Part shown: positions 44,194 through 53,226 of the stretch, in pieces | Position numbering within the stretch: the first letter of the stretch is position 1 | Layout: each line of letters opens with the position of its first letter | Source: Afipia sp. | GTDB taxonomy: Bacteria > Pseudomonadota > Alphaproteobacteria > Rhizobiales > Xanthobacteraceae | DNA length: 64,000 nucleotides | Direction of reading: 5' to 3' | Assembly: GCA_024707075.1 (NCBI GenBank) | Contig: JANQAK010000001.1 | Location: 766,001 to 830,000, forward strand | Program-made: the position numbers and the translations under genes | Notes under the pieces: generated by a model | Told to the model about the DNA's origin: nothing | Database searches by the model: none | Seen by the model: only the letters and a program-made list of their open reading frames with translations

Positions 44194-44754
44194 TCAGATT
44201 TTTTCGGATAACCGTTTCTGGAGACGAACCGCCATGTCGATCAGGTGGTCCCACACACGGTCAAGCAGCGCCAGGAGTTTTTCATGCTCCGGCGGCAGTT
44301 GCAGTTCGATCTTCCCGTCTGGCGGCACTTTACTGTCCGGCGACGCCTGTGCGCTTTTCTTCGAATCGTCCTTCGCCAGCGGCGCATCGGTCTTGCCGCT
44401 AACCGTATCGCGCTGCGCCAATTCATCCTTCAACCGCTTATTGTCGGCCTGAAGCCGGCCGATCTCGGTATCGAGCGCGGCCCGCTCGTCCGGCACCAGA
44501 CGGCATGTCCAGCCGTTTTTGTTGGCGCAGGTGGACACGGCACCGGTCCGGGTATCGAGCCGCAGGAATCCCTCCGCCACGGGCGACAGCGTGAAGCGGC
44601 CGTTGTCGGTGTCGGGTGCCGCCTGTGCCCGCGCCTCGGAGCCGACCATCAGCGGGCCGAACACCATCGCCGCCGTCAATGCCGCCGTCGCCACGACTTG
44701 AACGATCATCCCCTTTGGATGCATGGCCTTTGAATACATGGCTTTTGGGTACAT
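44194..44754 (-). CDS. Hypothetical exported protein with repeated start region
   Basis: A protein of up to 186 residues that I do not recognise. After the start region it has a hydrophobic helix (VVATAALTAAMVFGPLMVG) acting as a signal peptide or anchor, a short conserved-looking domain (FTLSPVAEGFLRLDTRTGAVSTCANKNGWTCRLVPDERAAL with two cysteines), a probable coiled coil (EIGRLQADNKRLKDELAQRD), a Lys/Ser/Pro-rich linker and a C-terminal helix. The exact start is unclear because four in-frame ATGs spaced 15 bp apart occur at 44754, 44739, 44724 and 44709. It is divergent or adjacent to nothing obviously related. Confidence 0.65.
   Translation of the reverse strand: MYPKAMYSKAMHPKGMIVQVVATAALTAAMVFGPLMVGSEARAQAAPDTDNGRFTLSPVAEGFLRLDTRTGAVSTCANKNGWTCRLVPDERAALDTEIGRLQADNKRLKDELAQRDTVSGKTDAPLAKDDSKKSAQASPDSKVPPDGKIELQLPPEHEKLLALLDRVWDHLIDMAVRLQKRLSEKI
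44707..44754 (-). repeat. Triple 15-bp repeat carrying AAAGG-like site and ATG
   Basis: Three near-identical 15-base units (minus-strand ATGTACCCAAAAGCC, ATGTATTCAAAGGCC, ATGCATCCAAAGGGG) follow each other and end at a fourth ATG. They encode M-Y-P-K-A, M-Y-S-K-A, M-H-P-K-G. Each unit supplies an in-frame start codon and A/G-rich bases just before the next one. Confidence 0.8.
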
Positions 44755-44791
44755 GGCTCCCTCACTACGACAAAGCCGCCCCGTTCCCCGC

Positions 44792-45415
44792 CTAAACGTC
44801 AGATGTGTAGGCCTTGCGTCCGGATTTCAACGCATCGGCGAGCAATTCGATCCGGTCCTGTCCCCAGAAAACCTCGCCGTCGAGCACCCAAGCGGGCGAG
44901 CCGAACACATCGGCGGCGATCGCGTCCTGACGGTTCTGATCGTAGAGCTTTTCGATCTCATCGGACGCCGAATGCGCCACCAGTTTCGCGCCGGGCAGAC
45001 CTGCCTCGTCCGCCACGCGCATAATGGTCGCCGCATCCGCCAGATCGAGCTGCTGTTCCCATATCCCGATGAAAGCGCGGCGCACGAATGGCTCGGGGTC
45101 CAGCCCCGCCCCGAGGGCGGCGATCACCACGCCGTCGGCAAGCCGCGCGTTGAGCGGCCAATATTGCGGCCTGATGTGAAAGTTCAGGCCTCGCTTGTCG
45201 CGCCAGCGCTGCAATTCCATCAGCCGGTAGCGCTGCCGCGCCGGATGGCGCTTGGCCAGCGGCAGCCCGCCGGTTTCGGAAAACAGATCGACCAGAACGA
45301 CGGGCTTGTAGTTGACCTTCAACCGGTGCGCCGCCGCAAGGTCATGAAACAGTGCGTGTCCGATGTAAGCCCATGGCGACTGAAGCGAAAAATAGTAGTC
45401 AATCTGGCGCGCCAT
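44792..45415 (-). CDS. DsbA-fold 2-hydroxychromene-2-carboxylate isomerase-like protein
   Basis: A 207-residue GST/thioredoxin-like protein of the HCCA isomerase family, which in known cases isomerises 2-hydroxychromene-2-carboxylate in naphthalene breakdown. It begins MARQIDYYFSLQSPWAYIGHALF and has RHPARQRYRLMELQRWRDKRG, FIGIWEQQLDLAD and FGSPAWVLDGEVFWGQDRI. No CxxC is present, in line with the isomerase branch rather than a disulfide oxidase. It stands alone upstream of the ATP synthase genes. In this organism a role in aromatic degradation is possible but not shown. Confidence 0.87.
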   Translation of the reverse strand: MARQIDYYFSLQSPWAYIGHALFHDLAAAHRLKVNYKPVVLVDLFSETGGLPLAKRHPARQRYRLMELQRWRDKRGLNFHIRPQYWPLNARLADGVVIAALGAGLDPEPFVRRAFIGIWEQQLDLADAATIMRVADEAGLPGAKLVAHSASDEIEKLYDQNRQDAIAADVFGSPAWVLDGEVFWGQDRIELLADALKSGRKAYTSDV

Positions 45416-45594
45416 CGGCCCTCCGGCTGTAAAAATTCAGGCATTTGAGAAACCAGCATAACGGAGCAAAATCGCGGCTGCGAGCGCGGCATTGCACATC
45501 GCATCTATCGCAGTGCGGCGAGTGCGCACAGCGGGCCGAATTTTTCCCGAATTTCTCAAATCATTTCAATCCGATACATGGTAATCAGGCAATC

Positions 45595-45623
45595 TTGACT
45601 TGACCACAGGCCGTCAGTATGGT
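45595..45623 (+). promoter_or_regulatory. Probable promoter of the F0 ATP synthase operon
   Basis: TTGACT and TATGGT are separated by 17 bp, a sigma-70-like arrangement, about 70 bp before the atpI start. The preceding 170 bp is unusually AT-rich for this genome. Confidence 0.5.
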
Positions 45624-45694
45624 CCGCGCGGTTTCCGTGGGTGGCGGGGCGTTTTTCTCTGAAATCGCGCGACGGGGCATGGGTGTCGACAGCA

Positions 45695-46078
45695 ATGGCG
45701 AACGGCACACGTGAGAATGGTCGCGGCGAGGGGGAACGAGACGAACCGCCAGCCGACGAAGCTGCGCTCTCCGCAAGGCTCGACCGTCTGAATCATCGGC
45801 TTTCCGAAGTCCGGAAAGATCGCAAGAACCAGACCGATCAGTCAGGAAGCGGGGCAGCCTCCTCCAACGCATCCGCGATGGCACGGGGGTTTCGCCTCTC
45901 TTCCGAATTGATTGCAGGCGTCCTTGTCGGAGCGGTCATCGGCTGGGGCATCGACCGTCTGCTGTCGACTTCCCCTTGGGGTCTGATCGTGTTTTTTCTG
46001 CTCGGCTTCACCGCCGGCGTGATCAACGTGATGCGGGCAGCCGGCGTCGCCAATCGCGACGTGTCCGATCGCTCCTGA
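45695..46078 (+). CDS. atpI: ATP synthase accessory protein I
   Basis: AtpI is a small membrane protein that helps assemble the c-ring. The 127-residue protein has a charged N-terminus, then two predicted membrane helices (SSELIAGVLVGAVIGWGIDRLL and GLIVFFLLGFTAGVINVMRAA). ATG 45695 is chosen because it begins the hydrophilic N-terminus; alternatives upstream are weak. It is the first gene of the F0 cluster, upstream of atpB by 129 bp. Confidence 0.85.
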   Translation: MANGTRENGRGEGERDEPPADEAALSARLDRLNHRLSEVRKDRKNQTDQSGSGAASSNASAMARGFRLSSELIAGVLVGAVIGWGIDRLLSTSPWGLIVFFLLGFTAGVINVMRAAGVANRDVSDRS

Positions 46079-46207
46079 CAGGATCCGACGTTCGAACCGG
46101 GAATCGCTGTTGAATTTCAGCCAGCCCTGCTGGCGGATACGAATGGCCGGCCTTGCCGGTAACGATGCAAAGCCGGCGAGCCGGCAAACGATGAAAGACG
46201 AACGTGG

Positions 46208-46957
46208 ATGGCCGATCCGATCCATCAATTTGAGATCCACAAGATCTTCTCCCTTGGCCATATCGGCAACCAGGAGATCGCGTTCACCAATTCATCGGCC
46301 TACATGCTGGGCGCGGTCGCCATCGTTTCGCTGCTGATGCTGGGAGGCAGCGCAGGCCGCCGCCTCGTTCCGAACCGCTTCCAGTCCCTCGCCGAACTGT
46401 CCTACGAGTTCGTGGGCAATACGCTGAAAGAAAGCGTCGGCAAGGAAGGCATGAAGTTCTTCCCCTTCGTGTTCTCGCTGTTCATGTTCATCCTGACCGC
46501 GAACCTGATCGGCATCGTTCCCTACACCTTCACCGTGACCAGCCATCTGATCGTAACGCTGGCGCTGGCGCTGATGGTGTTCCTCACGGTCCTGATTTAC
46601 GGGCTTTACAAGAACGGCTTCAAGTTCTTCAAGCTGTTCGTCCCGTCGGGCATCCCGCTTTATATCCTGCCGCTGATCATGGTGATCGAGGTGATCTCGT
46701 TCCTGTCGCGGCCGGTGTCCCATTCCGTGCGTCTGTTTGCGAACATGCTGGCGGGTCACATCACCCTCAAGGTGTTCGCGGGCTTCGTCACGTCGCTGAG
46801 CGCGCTCGGCGCACTCGGCATCTTCGGTTCGGTGTTGCCGCTGGCGATGACGACCGCGCTCACCGGCCTCGAACTTCTCGTGGCTTTCTTGCAGGCCTAC
46901 GTCTTCACCATCCTGACCTGCATCTACCTCAACGACGCACTTCATCCGGGCCACTGA
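46208..46957 (+). CDS. atpB: ATP synthase F0 subunit a
   Basis: Subunit a provides the proton half-channels in the membrane. The 249-residue protein has several membrane helices and the essential arginine (Arg175) in [14 protein letters not shown], followed by [29 protein letters not shown]. The start ATG 46208 lies in GATGGCC after GAACGTG. It is followed by atpE after 65 bp. Confidence 0.96.
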   Translation: MADPIHQFEIHKIFSLGHIGNQEIAFTNSSAYMLGAVAIVSLLMLGGSAGRRLVPNRFQSLAELSYEFVGNTLKESVGKEGMKFFPFVFSLFMFILTANLIGIVPYTFTVTSHLIVTLALALMVFLTVLIYGLYKNGFKFFKLFVPSGIPLYILPLIMVIEVISFLSRPVSHSVRLFANMLAGHITLKVFAGFVTSLSALGALGIFGSVLPLAMTTALTGLELLVAFLQAYVFTILTCIYLNDALHPGH

Positions 46958-47022
46958 AACCAACGCATTGACCGGATTTCACTTCATCCACTGACACCAA
47001 CATCCCAAGAAGGAGTTTTACT

Positions 47023-47250
47023 ATGGATCCAGTTGCAGCAAAGTACATCGGCGCCGGCATTGCATGTCTCGGCATGGGCGGCGCGGGCGTCGGCGTCGGC
47101 ATGATCTTCAGCCAGTTCCTCAACGGCGCGCTGCGCAACCCGTCAGCCTCGCAAGGCCAGTTCGCAAACCTGATCTTCGGCTTCGCCGTGACGGAAGCGC
47201 TCGGCATCTTCTCGCTGCTGATCGCGCTGCTGCTGCTGTTCGCCGTCTGA
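47023..47250 (+). CDS. atpE: ATP synthase F0 subunit c
   Basis: A 75-residue proteolipid forming the rotor ring. Two helices flank a polar loop (RNPSASQGQ). The proton-carrying glutamate is Glu58 in [13 protein letters not shown] strong AAGGAG ribosome site lies upstream of ATG 47023. It is the third gene of the F0 operon. Confidence 0.96.
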   Translation: MDPVAAKYIGAGIACLGMGGAGVGVGMIFSQFLNGALRNPSASQGQFANLIFGFAVTEALGIFSLLIALLLLFAV

Positions 47251-47316
47251 TCGAAGCCGGATGATGCGTTGCCGCGGTCTCATATGAGCCGCGGCTAGCG
47301 CCAACAGGAGACGCTC

Positions 47317-47874
47317 ATGGCGACGGGTCAGGGCACTGCAAAGGGCACGACCGCCCACACCGAGGCAGACGGTCATGGCAAGGGGGGCTTCCCTCCTTTC
47401 CAGAAGGAAACGTTTGCCTCGCAGTTGGTGTCGTTCGCAATCGCCTTTGCGCTGCTTTACTTCATCGTGTCGAAGTTCGCGCTTCCGCGCGTCGGCGGCA
47501 TCATCGCTAACCGCGAGGGTGTGATCGAGAACGATCTGGCCCAGGCGCAGAAGCTGAAGGACGAGTCGGATGAGGCTCTGAAGGCTTATGAAACCGAGCT
47601 CGCCAGCGCGCGCGCACGGGCTCAGGCCATCGGCTCCGAGACCCGTGACAAGCTCAATGCGCAGGCCGAAAGCGACCGCAAGGCGCTGGAAGCCAGCCTC
47701 GCCACCAAGCTGGCCGACGCGGAAAAGACCATCGCGGCAACCCGCACCACGGCGATGGGCAACGTCCGCTCGATCGCATCCGACGCGGCTGCGGCCATCG
47801 TTCAGCGCCTCACCGGCGTTGCGCCCGACAGCAAGACCGTCGATAGCGCGGTCGAAGCGTCCTTGAAGGGATAA
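47317..47874 (+). CDS. atpF': ATP synthase F0 subunit b'
   Basis: The b' subunit (also called AtpX or AtpG) pairs with b to form the peripheral stalk. The 185-residue protein has a membrane helix ([17 protein letters not shown]), then a long helical stalk, [42 protein letters not shown] (ends VIENDLAQ and IGSETR). Two b-type genes in a row are typical of photosynthetic and other alphaproteobacteria. The b gene starts 5 bp downstream. Confidence 0.92.
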   Translation: MATGQGTAKGTTAHTEADGHGKGGFPPFQKETFASQLVSFAIAFALLYFIVSKFALPRVGGIIANREGVIENDLAQAQKLKDESDEALKAYETELASARARAQAIGSETRDKLNAQAESDRKALEASLATKLADAEKTIAATRTTAMGNVRSIASDAAAAIVQRLTGVAPDSKTVDSAVEASLKG

Positions 47875-47879
47875 CGACG

Positions 47880-48362
47880 ATGTTCGAAGCAGAATTCTGG
47901 GTCGCCATCGCCTTCCTCATCCTGATGGGCGTATTCGGCTATTTCGGCGTTCACCGCACCATCCTGACCGCGCTCGACCATCGCCGCGACCGCATTCAGA
48001 AGGAACTCGACGACGCCCGCCGCCTCAAAGACGAGGCTGCGAAGCTGGTCGAAGAATATCGCGCACGCCGCGCCAGCGCCGAACGCGAAGCGCAGGACAT
48101 CATCACCAGCGCCAAGGCCGAAGCGGAACGCATCGCGGCCGAAGCCAAGGTCAAGATGGAAGATTTCGTCGCCCGCCGCACCAAGACGGCGGAGAGCAAG
48201 ATCGCCCAGGCCGAAACCCAGGCCATCGCCGACGTCCGCGCCGCGGCTGCTGAAGCCGCAGTCACCGCCGCGTCCTCGATCATGGCGCAGTCGGTCAAGG
48301 GTTCGGTCGCCGACGACCTGATCGCCAAGGGCATCCAGGACGTTCGCAGCAAGCTGAACTGA
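47880..48362 (+). CDS. atpF: ATP synthase F0 subunit b
   Basis: A 160-residue stalk subunit with a membrane helix ([19 protein letters not shown]) and a highly charged long helix rich in Ala, Glu and Arg. It is the last gene of the operon and is followed by a strong terminator. The F1 genes are not in this window, as is common in alphaproteobacteria. Confidence 0.94.
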   Translation: MFEAEFWVAIAFLILMGVFGYFGVHRTILTALDHRRDRIQKELDDARRLKDEAAKLVEEYRARRASAEREAQDIITSAKAEAERIAAEAKVKMEDFVARRTKTAESKIAQAETQAIADVRAAAAEAAVTAASSIMAQSVKGSVADDLIAKGIQDVRSKLN

Positions 48363-48377
48363 CGAATTCCAGCTCAC

Positions 48378-48415
48378 AAAAAGCCGGCCGCGACGATCTC
48401 GCGGCCGGCTTTTTT
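48378..48415 (+). terminator. Intrinsic terminator of the F0 operon
   Basis: AAAAAGCCGGCCGCGA and TCGCGGCCGGCTTTTT form a 16-bp stem with a CGATC loop and a T-run after it, 15 bp after the atpF stop. Symmetric A/T tails let it work in both directions. Confidence 0.92.
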
Positions 48416-48507
48416 GTTTTGGATTTGGCGGATCGGCACCATCAACGCGTCAAGGCCGGGCACAGGGCCAGGCATGACGAGAAATCACAATGCCGAATGT
48501 AACCGGC

Positions 48508-49176
48508 TCATCTCTTCTTCCTGCCGCGCGCCACAGGCTCCGGCTTCAGCGCCGCCGGATCGAAGCCGACGTAGAATATGTATTTGTCGTTCGCTGCCTC
48601 GGTGGGCGTCGGATAGGTGACGTCCTCGGCGACGAGGCTGAATTCGGTGTTTTCGCCTTCCATCGTCACCGTGGTCCGGAACGCCTTGGTGATGATCACC
48701 TTCTCCGGCGCGCCTTCCTGCACGACGGCCACGCGCATCGGCACATCGACGGTCGGGGGCGCCCCCGCAGGCCCGGCGATAATGCGGCCCATGATGCCGA
48801 TCCGCGCGGTGATCTGACCGCCCTGCAAATTGCAGTCGCGCGCCGTGCGCGTGATGGTCCCTTGATAGCGCAGATCGCTGCCGGACGCGGGCTTGCCCGG
48901 CAGTCCGACGGAGAGGGTCGATGCGCCGAAACGGATCGCGACGCTGGGACAGGTCAGATCGCTGTTCTCGGTCGCCTGGGTGGAGGGTGCCGATGCGGTG
49001 CTGGCTTCCTGCGATTTCGAGCCGAACAACTGGCTGAACCTGCTGCCGAACGACGACCCCGACGACGAGCCGCCGGACGAGCCGAACATGCTGCCCCCAC
49101 CGCAACCCGACAGCGCGGCGCTCGCCGCCACCGCCAGCGCAGCCACCGCTGCGCGCTTCAAACGCCTACCCGCCAT
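48508..49176 (-). CDS. Hypothetical lipoprotein
   Basis: A 222-residue protein starting MAGRRLKRAAVAALAVAASAALSGCGGGSMFG, which is a lipoprotein signal with lipobox ALSGC (positions identified). A Ser/Gly-rich linker follows, then a domain with TCPSVAIRFGASTLSVGL, DLRYQGTITRTARDCNLQGGQI, and VDVPMRVAVVQEGAPEKVIITKAFRTTV. I do not recognise the domain by name. It is likely anchored in the outer membrane. It is convergent with the ATP synthase terminator. Confidence 0.72.
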   Translation of the reverse strand: MAGRRLKRAAVAALAVAASAALSGCGGGSMFGSSGGSSSGSSFGSRFSQLFGSKSQEASTASAPSTQATENSDLTCPSVAIRFGASTLSVGLPGKPASGSDLRYQGTITRTARDCNLQGGQITARIGIMGRIIAGPAGAPPTVDVPMRVAVVQEGAPEKVIITKAFRTTVTMEGENTEFSLVAEDVTYPTPTEAANDKYIFYVGFDPAALKPEPVARGRKKR

Positions 49177-49272
49177 CGTTGTTTCCACTTGGTCCCCACC
49201 GATCCGTGACGGCCTTATAGCAGGCCAAAGACGGCGAACCAAAGGCGCCGCGCCATCGGGAGACCGGGCTGG

Positions 49273-49860
49273 TTAACCGCGAAAGTCCTCGTCCAGCAGG
49301 CCATAAAGATAGTGATCCTGCCAGACCCCGTTGATGCAGAGATAGCGCCGCGCCAGCCCTTCGCGGGCGAAGCCGCATTTCTCCAGCACCCGGATCGAAG
49401 ACGCGTTGGTGGGGATACAGGCAGCCTCGATGCGGTGCAGGTTGAGTTCGCCGAACAGGGTCGGCAGCAGCACGCGCAGCGCCGCGGTCATGTAGCCCTT
49501 GCCGGCATGGGGCTGGCCGATCCAGTAGCCGACGGTGCCGGCCTGCACGATGCCGCGCCGCACATTCGCGAGGGTCACGCCGCCGATCAGCGTGCCGTCA
49601 TCCTCGCGAAATACCACGAAGGGATAGGCCCGATCCTCGGCGACATCTTCCGCATAACGGCGCAGCCTGCGGCGGAATCCCGAGCGGGTCAGATCGTCGG
49701 ACGGCCAGATCGGCTCCCACGGCGTCAGGAACGACCGGCTGATCTCGCGCAACTCGCTCCACTGCCCGTAGTCGGCCATCTGCGGCGCGCGCAGCAGAAG
49801 TCCATGTCCGCGAGGAGCGAGCGCGGGCACCGTCGTCGAGGGCAAGCGAAACAGGGCCAT
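49273..49860 (-). CDS. RimJ/RimL-type GNAT N-acetyltransferase
   Basis: A 195-residue GNAT of the ribosomal-protein acetyltransferase kind. Visible are GHGLLLRAPQMADYGQWSELR at the N-terminus, GGVTLANVRRGIVQAGTVGYWIGQPHAGKGYMTAAL, and ASSIRVLEKCGFAREGLARRYLCINGVWQDHYLYGLL (as ends IRVLEKCGF and DHYLYGLL). It likely acetylates a protein N-terminus or small molecule. It follows the M16 protease and DUF454 genes on the same strand, so it may belong to the thrC group of this genus. Confidence 0.9.
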   Translation of the reverse strand: MALFRLPSTTVPALAPRGHGLLLRAPQMADYGQWSELREISRSFLTPWEPIWPSDDLTRSGFRRRLRRYAEDVAEDRAYPFVVFREDDGTLIGGVTLANVRRGIVQAGTVGYWIGQPHAGKGYMTAALRVLLPTLFGELNLHRIEAACIPTNASSIRVLEKCGFAREGLARRYLCINGVWQDHYLYGLLDEDFRG

Positions 49861-49964
49861 GCCGGACCCTCCTTCCCGTATCCGGACGCAGATGACGCGC
49901 CCGTGTGATGTCTTCTAGCACAATTCGCCGCCCATTCCGATCCGTCCGGCGGACCGATTGCGCT

Positions 49965-50363
49965 CTACGACGGCCTTGAGAACACATAGACGAGGCCCGT
50001 CAGCATCAGCGCGGCGACGGCAAGGGTCAGCGGCAGTCCGGGACTGGCGGTGATCTGGAACAAGGTGAAGCCGAACACCGTTCCGGCCAGCGCGGCCAGC
50101 TTCGCCTTGCGCGGGATGGCGCCGCGCGAACGCCATGCCAGCAGGGTCGGCCCGAAGCGGCGATGCTCCAGCAGCCAGTTCTCGAAGCGGTCGGAGGACC
50201 GCGCGAAGCACGCCGCCGCCAGGATCAGGAATGGCGTGGTCGGCAACACCGGCAGAAACGCGCCAACAAAGCCGAGCGCGACAAAGAAAAACCCGAGACC
50301 GAGGAAGAGCGCCCGCACAAGACGCGGAGAGCGAGAACCGTTGCCTGCGGGATCGCCGGTCAC
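49965..50363 (-). CDS. DUF454 family inner-membrane protein (YbaN-like)
   Basis: A 132-residue protein with three membrane helices. The signature is [58 protein letters not shown] (in parts: [32 protein letters not shown]). Function unknown. It lies 27 bp downstream of the M16 gene stop (50391). Confidence 0.88.
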   Translation of the reverse strand: MTGDPAGNGSRSPRLVRALFLGLGFFFVALGFVGAFLPVLPTTPFLILAAACFARSSDRFENWLLEHRRFGPTLLAWRSRGAIPRKAKLAALAGTVFGFTLFQITASPGLPLTLAVAALMLTGLVYVFSRPS

Positions 50364-50390
50364 GTCGTTACATGCCGGTGCCGGGCGGCA

Positions 50391-51680
50391 TCAGTGCAGC
50401 AGCGCCTTGGCCTTCGGCCGCGCCAGCCCTTCGGCGACGCTCACCGCAGTGCCGAGCCCGCGGCCACTGCCCAGCGCCACCACCGCCGGACGGCTGCGGC
50501 TCAGCAGGCCGCGCGCCGCGTTGCGCGTCGATTCAACCGTGACCGCATCGATCCGCGCCACCAGTTCTTCCGACGTCAGCGGACGCCCATAGGCCAGAAT
50601 GTGCCGCGCCATCTGCTCGGCGCGCGTGCTGCAACTTTCCAGCCCCATCAGCAGGCCGGCCTTCATCTGTGCCTTGGAGCGGGCGATTTCCGCTTCGGTC
50701 AGCGTCTCCACCGCGTTATTCATTTCGTCGACAATCACATCCACCATCTCGGGCGCGTCGGAAGGATCGGTGCCGGTGTACAACCCGAAGAATCCGGTGT
50801 CGGAATAAGCCGCATGGAAGGTGTAGATCGAATAGCAAAGCCCGCGCTTCTCGCGCACTTCCTGAAACAGCCGCGATGACATGCCGCCGCCCAGAATATT
50901 CGTGAACACCTGAAGGCTGAACAGCGAGAGGTCCGACTGTGGCACACCTTCGAGCGCCAGCGTCAGATGCGCCTGCTCGAGATCGCGGTGAATGACGCGG
51001 GTGCCGCCCTTGCCGAACATCGCAGGCGCGGGCTTCGGCGCAGGCGTGCTGTCGAAACTCTCAAAGCGCCGTTCGGCTTCGGCGACCACCTGCTGATGAT
51101 CGACAGCGCCGGCGGCGGCGACCACCATGTCGGGGCCGCGATAGTGCCGCGACAGATAGCCGTGCAGGTTGTCGCGATTGAATGCGGCGAGCGTCTGCGC
51201 CGTGCCCAGCAGCGATCGGCCCATCGGCTGATCCGGATAGCACATCTCGCTGAGGTGCTCGAAGATCACGTCATCCGGCGTGTCCTGCGCCGCGCCGATC
51301 TCCTGCTCGATCACGCTCTTCTCGCGCTCCAGTTCCTCGGCATCGAACGACGGATTGGCGAGAATGTCGGAGAGGACATCAAGCGCCAGCGGCACATCGT
51401 CCTTGAGCACGCGCGCGTAATACGCCGTCGTCTCGGTCGAGGTCGCGGCATTGAGATCGCCGCCCACGGCCTCGATCTCCTCGGCGATCTCGCGCGAGGT
51501 GCGCGTCATCGTGCCCTTGAACGCCATGTGTTCGAGCAGATGCGACATGCCATGCTCGTCCGGCTTCTCGTCGCGGCCGCCGACGCCGGTCCACACGCCC
51601 AGCGCCGCGGTCTCGAGATGCGGCATGGTGTCGGTGACCACCGTCAGACCGGAAGGAAGTTTGGTGACGTTGACGCTCAT
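50391..51680 (-). CDS. M16-family zinc protease (mitochondrial-processing-peptidase-like)
   Basis: A 429-residue metallopeptidase with the inverted zinc motif HLLEH (His47, Glu50, His51), and Glu127 in KSVIEQEIG, exactly 76 residues after the second histidine as the family requires. Members cleave transit-type or misfolded peptides. The start ATG 51680 overlaps the thrC stop by ATGA, so the two are translationally coupled. The 5' open frame to 51968 is the thrC shadow. Confidence 0.93.
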   Translation of the reverse strand: MSVNVTKLPSGLTVVTDTMPHLETAALGVWTGVGGRDEKPDEHGMSHLLEHMAFKGTMTRTSREIAEEIEAVGGDLNAATSTETTAYYARVLKDDVPLALDVLSDILANPSFDAEELEREKSVIEQEIGAAQDTPDDVIFEHLSEMCYPDQPMGRSLLGTAQTLAAFNRDNLHGYLSRHYRGPDMVVAAAGAVDHQQVVAEAERRFESFDSTPAPKPAPAMFGKGGTRVIHRDLEQAHLTLALEGVPQSDLSLFSLQVFTNILGGGMSSRLFQEVREKRGLCYSIYTFHAAYSDTGFFGLYTGTDPSDAPEMVDVIVDEMNNAVETLTEAEIARSKAQMKAGLLMGLESCSTRAEQMARHILAYGRPLTSEELVARIDAVTVESTRNAARGLLSRSRPAVVALGSGRGLGTAVSVAEGLARPKAKALLH

Positions 51681-53095
51681 CCGGCTATTCCCTGCTTCGC
51701 GGCGCGGCTCACCGAGAGAATGAACCGCTCGACCTCGGTCTGATCGTTCTTCATGACCTTGATGTGTTCGGACTTTGTCATCAAGCCGTCGAGCCACACC
51801 GGCAGCGCGGGGCGCACGCCGCACGCCGCCTCGACGGCGTCCGGGAACTTGGCGGCATGGGCGGTCGAGAGCACGATGTTCGGCACGGTGGACACCGGCT
51901 TGTCCTGATCGGCTACCGCAAGCGCAACCGCGGTGTGCGGATCGACGAGTTCGCCGGCCTCGCGCCACGCGGCGCGGATCGCCGCACTGGTCTCTTCTTC
52001 GTCGGCGCGGCCCGCGTCGAAATCCTCGCGCACCTGTTTCAGAACAGCGTCGCTCAGCACGAAGCGTCCGGACTGCGCGAGCGATCCCATCAGCGCGCGC
52101 ACGGTGGCACTGTCGCGTCCGGTCGCTTCAAACAGCAGCCGCTCGAAATTCGACGAGATCTGAATGTCCATCGACGGCGACGTGGTGGCGTGAACCTGCT
52201 TCACCTCGTAGATGCCGGTCTTCAGCGTCCGCACCAGAATGTCGTTGACGTTGGCGGCGATCCGCAGACGCCTCACAGGAAGACCCATGCGCTTGGCGAC
52301 ATAGCCCGCGAAGATATCGCCGAAATTCCCCGTCGGTACGGTGAAGTCGACGTCGCGCGCGGGCGCGCCGAGCGCCACGGCCGAGGTGAAGTAGTAGACC
52401 ACCTGCGCGACGATGCGCGCCCAGTTGATCGAATTCACGCCGGACAGCGACACGGAATCGCGGAACGCGTGATGATTGAACAGGCCCTTCACGATGCCCT
52501 GGCAATCATCGAAGGTGCCTTCGATGGCCAGCGCATGCACATTGGCCGCGCCGCTGGTGGTCATCATCCGCCGCTGCACGTCGGAAATGCGCCCATCCGG
52601 AAAAAGCACGATGAGATCGGCGTTGTCGCGCCCGGCGAACGCATCGACCGCGGCGCCGCCGGTGTCACCCGAGGTCGCAACCACGATGGTGGTACGCTGG
52701 CCGCGCTTCGCCAGCACATGATCCATCAGCCGCGACAGCAACTGCATCGCCACGTCCTTAAACGCGAGCGTCGGGCCGTGAAACAGCTCCAGGACAAAAC
52801 GATCCGGCGCGATCTGGCTGAGCGGCACCACCGCCGGATGGCGGAACGTGGCGTAGGCTTCAAGCGCCATGCGGCCGAGATCGGCTTCGGAAATCTCATC
52901 CGCGACAAACGGGCGGATCACCTCGACGGCGACTTCCCAATAAGGACGGCCGAAGAATCCGGCGATGGTCTCGCGGCCAAGCTGCGGCCATGACTCGGGC
53001 ACATAGAGGCCGCCATCGCGGGCAAGCCCGGTCAGCATCACGTCGCAAAAGCCAAGCCGGGGAGCCTCGCCCCGGGTCGAAATATAGCTGGTCAA
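51677..53095 (-). CDS. thrC: Threonine synthase
   Basis: ThrC converts O-phosphohomoserine to threonine with PLP. The 472-residue protein has the PLP lysine in LFHGPTLAFKDVAMQL, VVATSGDTGGAAVDAF and VPTGNFGDIFAGYVAKRMG. It most likely starts at TTG 53095, giving MTSYISTRGEAPRLGF, because GGAGG lies 5 bp upstream of that codon. A TTG at 53107 would add EDRL. It is coupled to the M16 protease gene by an ATGA overlap. Confidence 0.93.
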   Translation of the reverse strand: MTSYISTRGEAPRLGFCDVMLTGLARDGGLYVPESWPQLGRETIAGFFGRPYWEVAVEVIRPFVADEISEADLGRMALEAYATFRHPAVVPLSQIAPDRFVLELFHGPTLAFKDVAMQLLSRLMDHVLAKRGQRTTIVVATSGDTGGAAVDAFAGRDNADLIVLFPDGRISDVQRRMMTTSGAANVHALAIEGTFDDCQGIVKGLFNHHAFRDSVSLSGVNSINWARIVAQVVYYFTSAVALGAPARDVDFTVPTGNFGDIFAGYVAKRMGLPVRRLRIAANVNDILVRTLKTGIYEVKQVHATTSPSMDIQISSNFERLLFEATGRDSATVRALMGSLAQSGRFVLSDAVLKQVREDFDAGRADEEETSAAIRAAWREAGELVDPHTAVALAVADQDKPVSTVPNIVLSTAHAAKFPDAVEAACGVRPALPVWLDGLMTKSEHIKVMKNDQTEVERFILSVSRAAKQGIAG

Positions 53096-53226
53096 GCGAT
53101 CCTCCAAAGGCTCAAGCCTCGCTTAAACCTTTGACAATAATGGATTAATAACTTCACCCAAGGTGAAATCGAGCCGCACCATATCGGCTGTTTTCGGCCT
53201 TCACAAGGAAACCCGGACGGCCGGGA

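Noticed and set aside
48485-49105. A 206-codon minus-strand frame overlapping the lipoprotein gene
   Set aside because: It is Arg/Asp-rich and in a different frame from a protein with a clear lipoprotein signal, which is the real gene.
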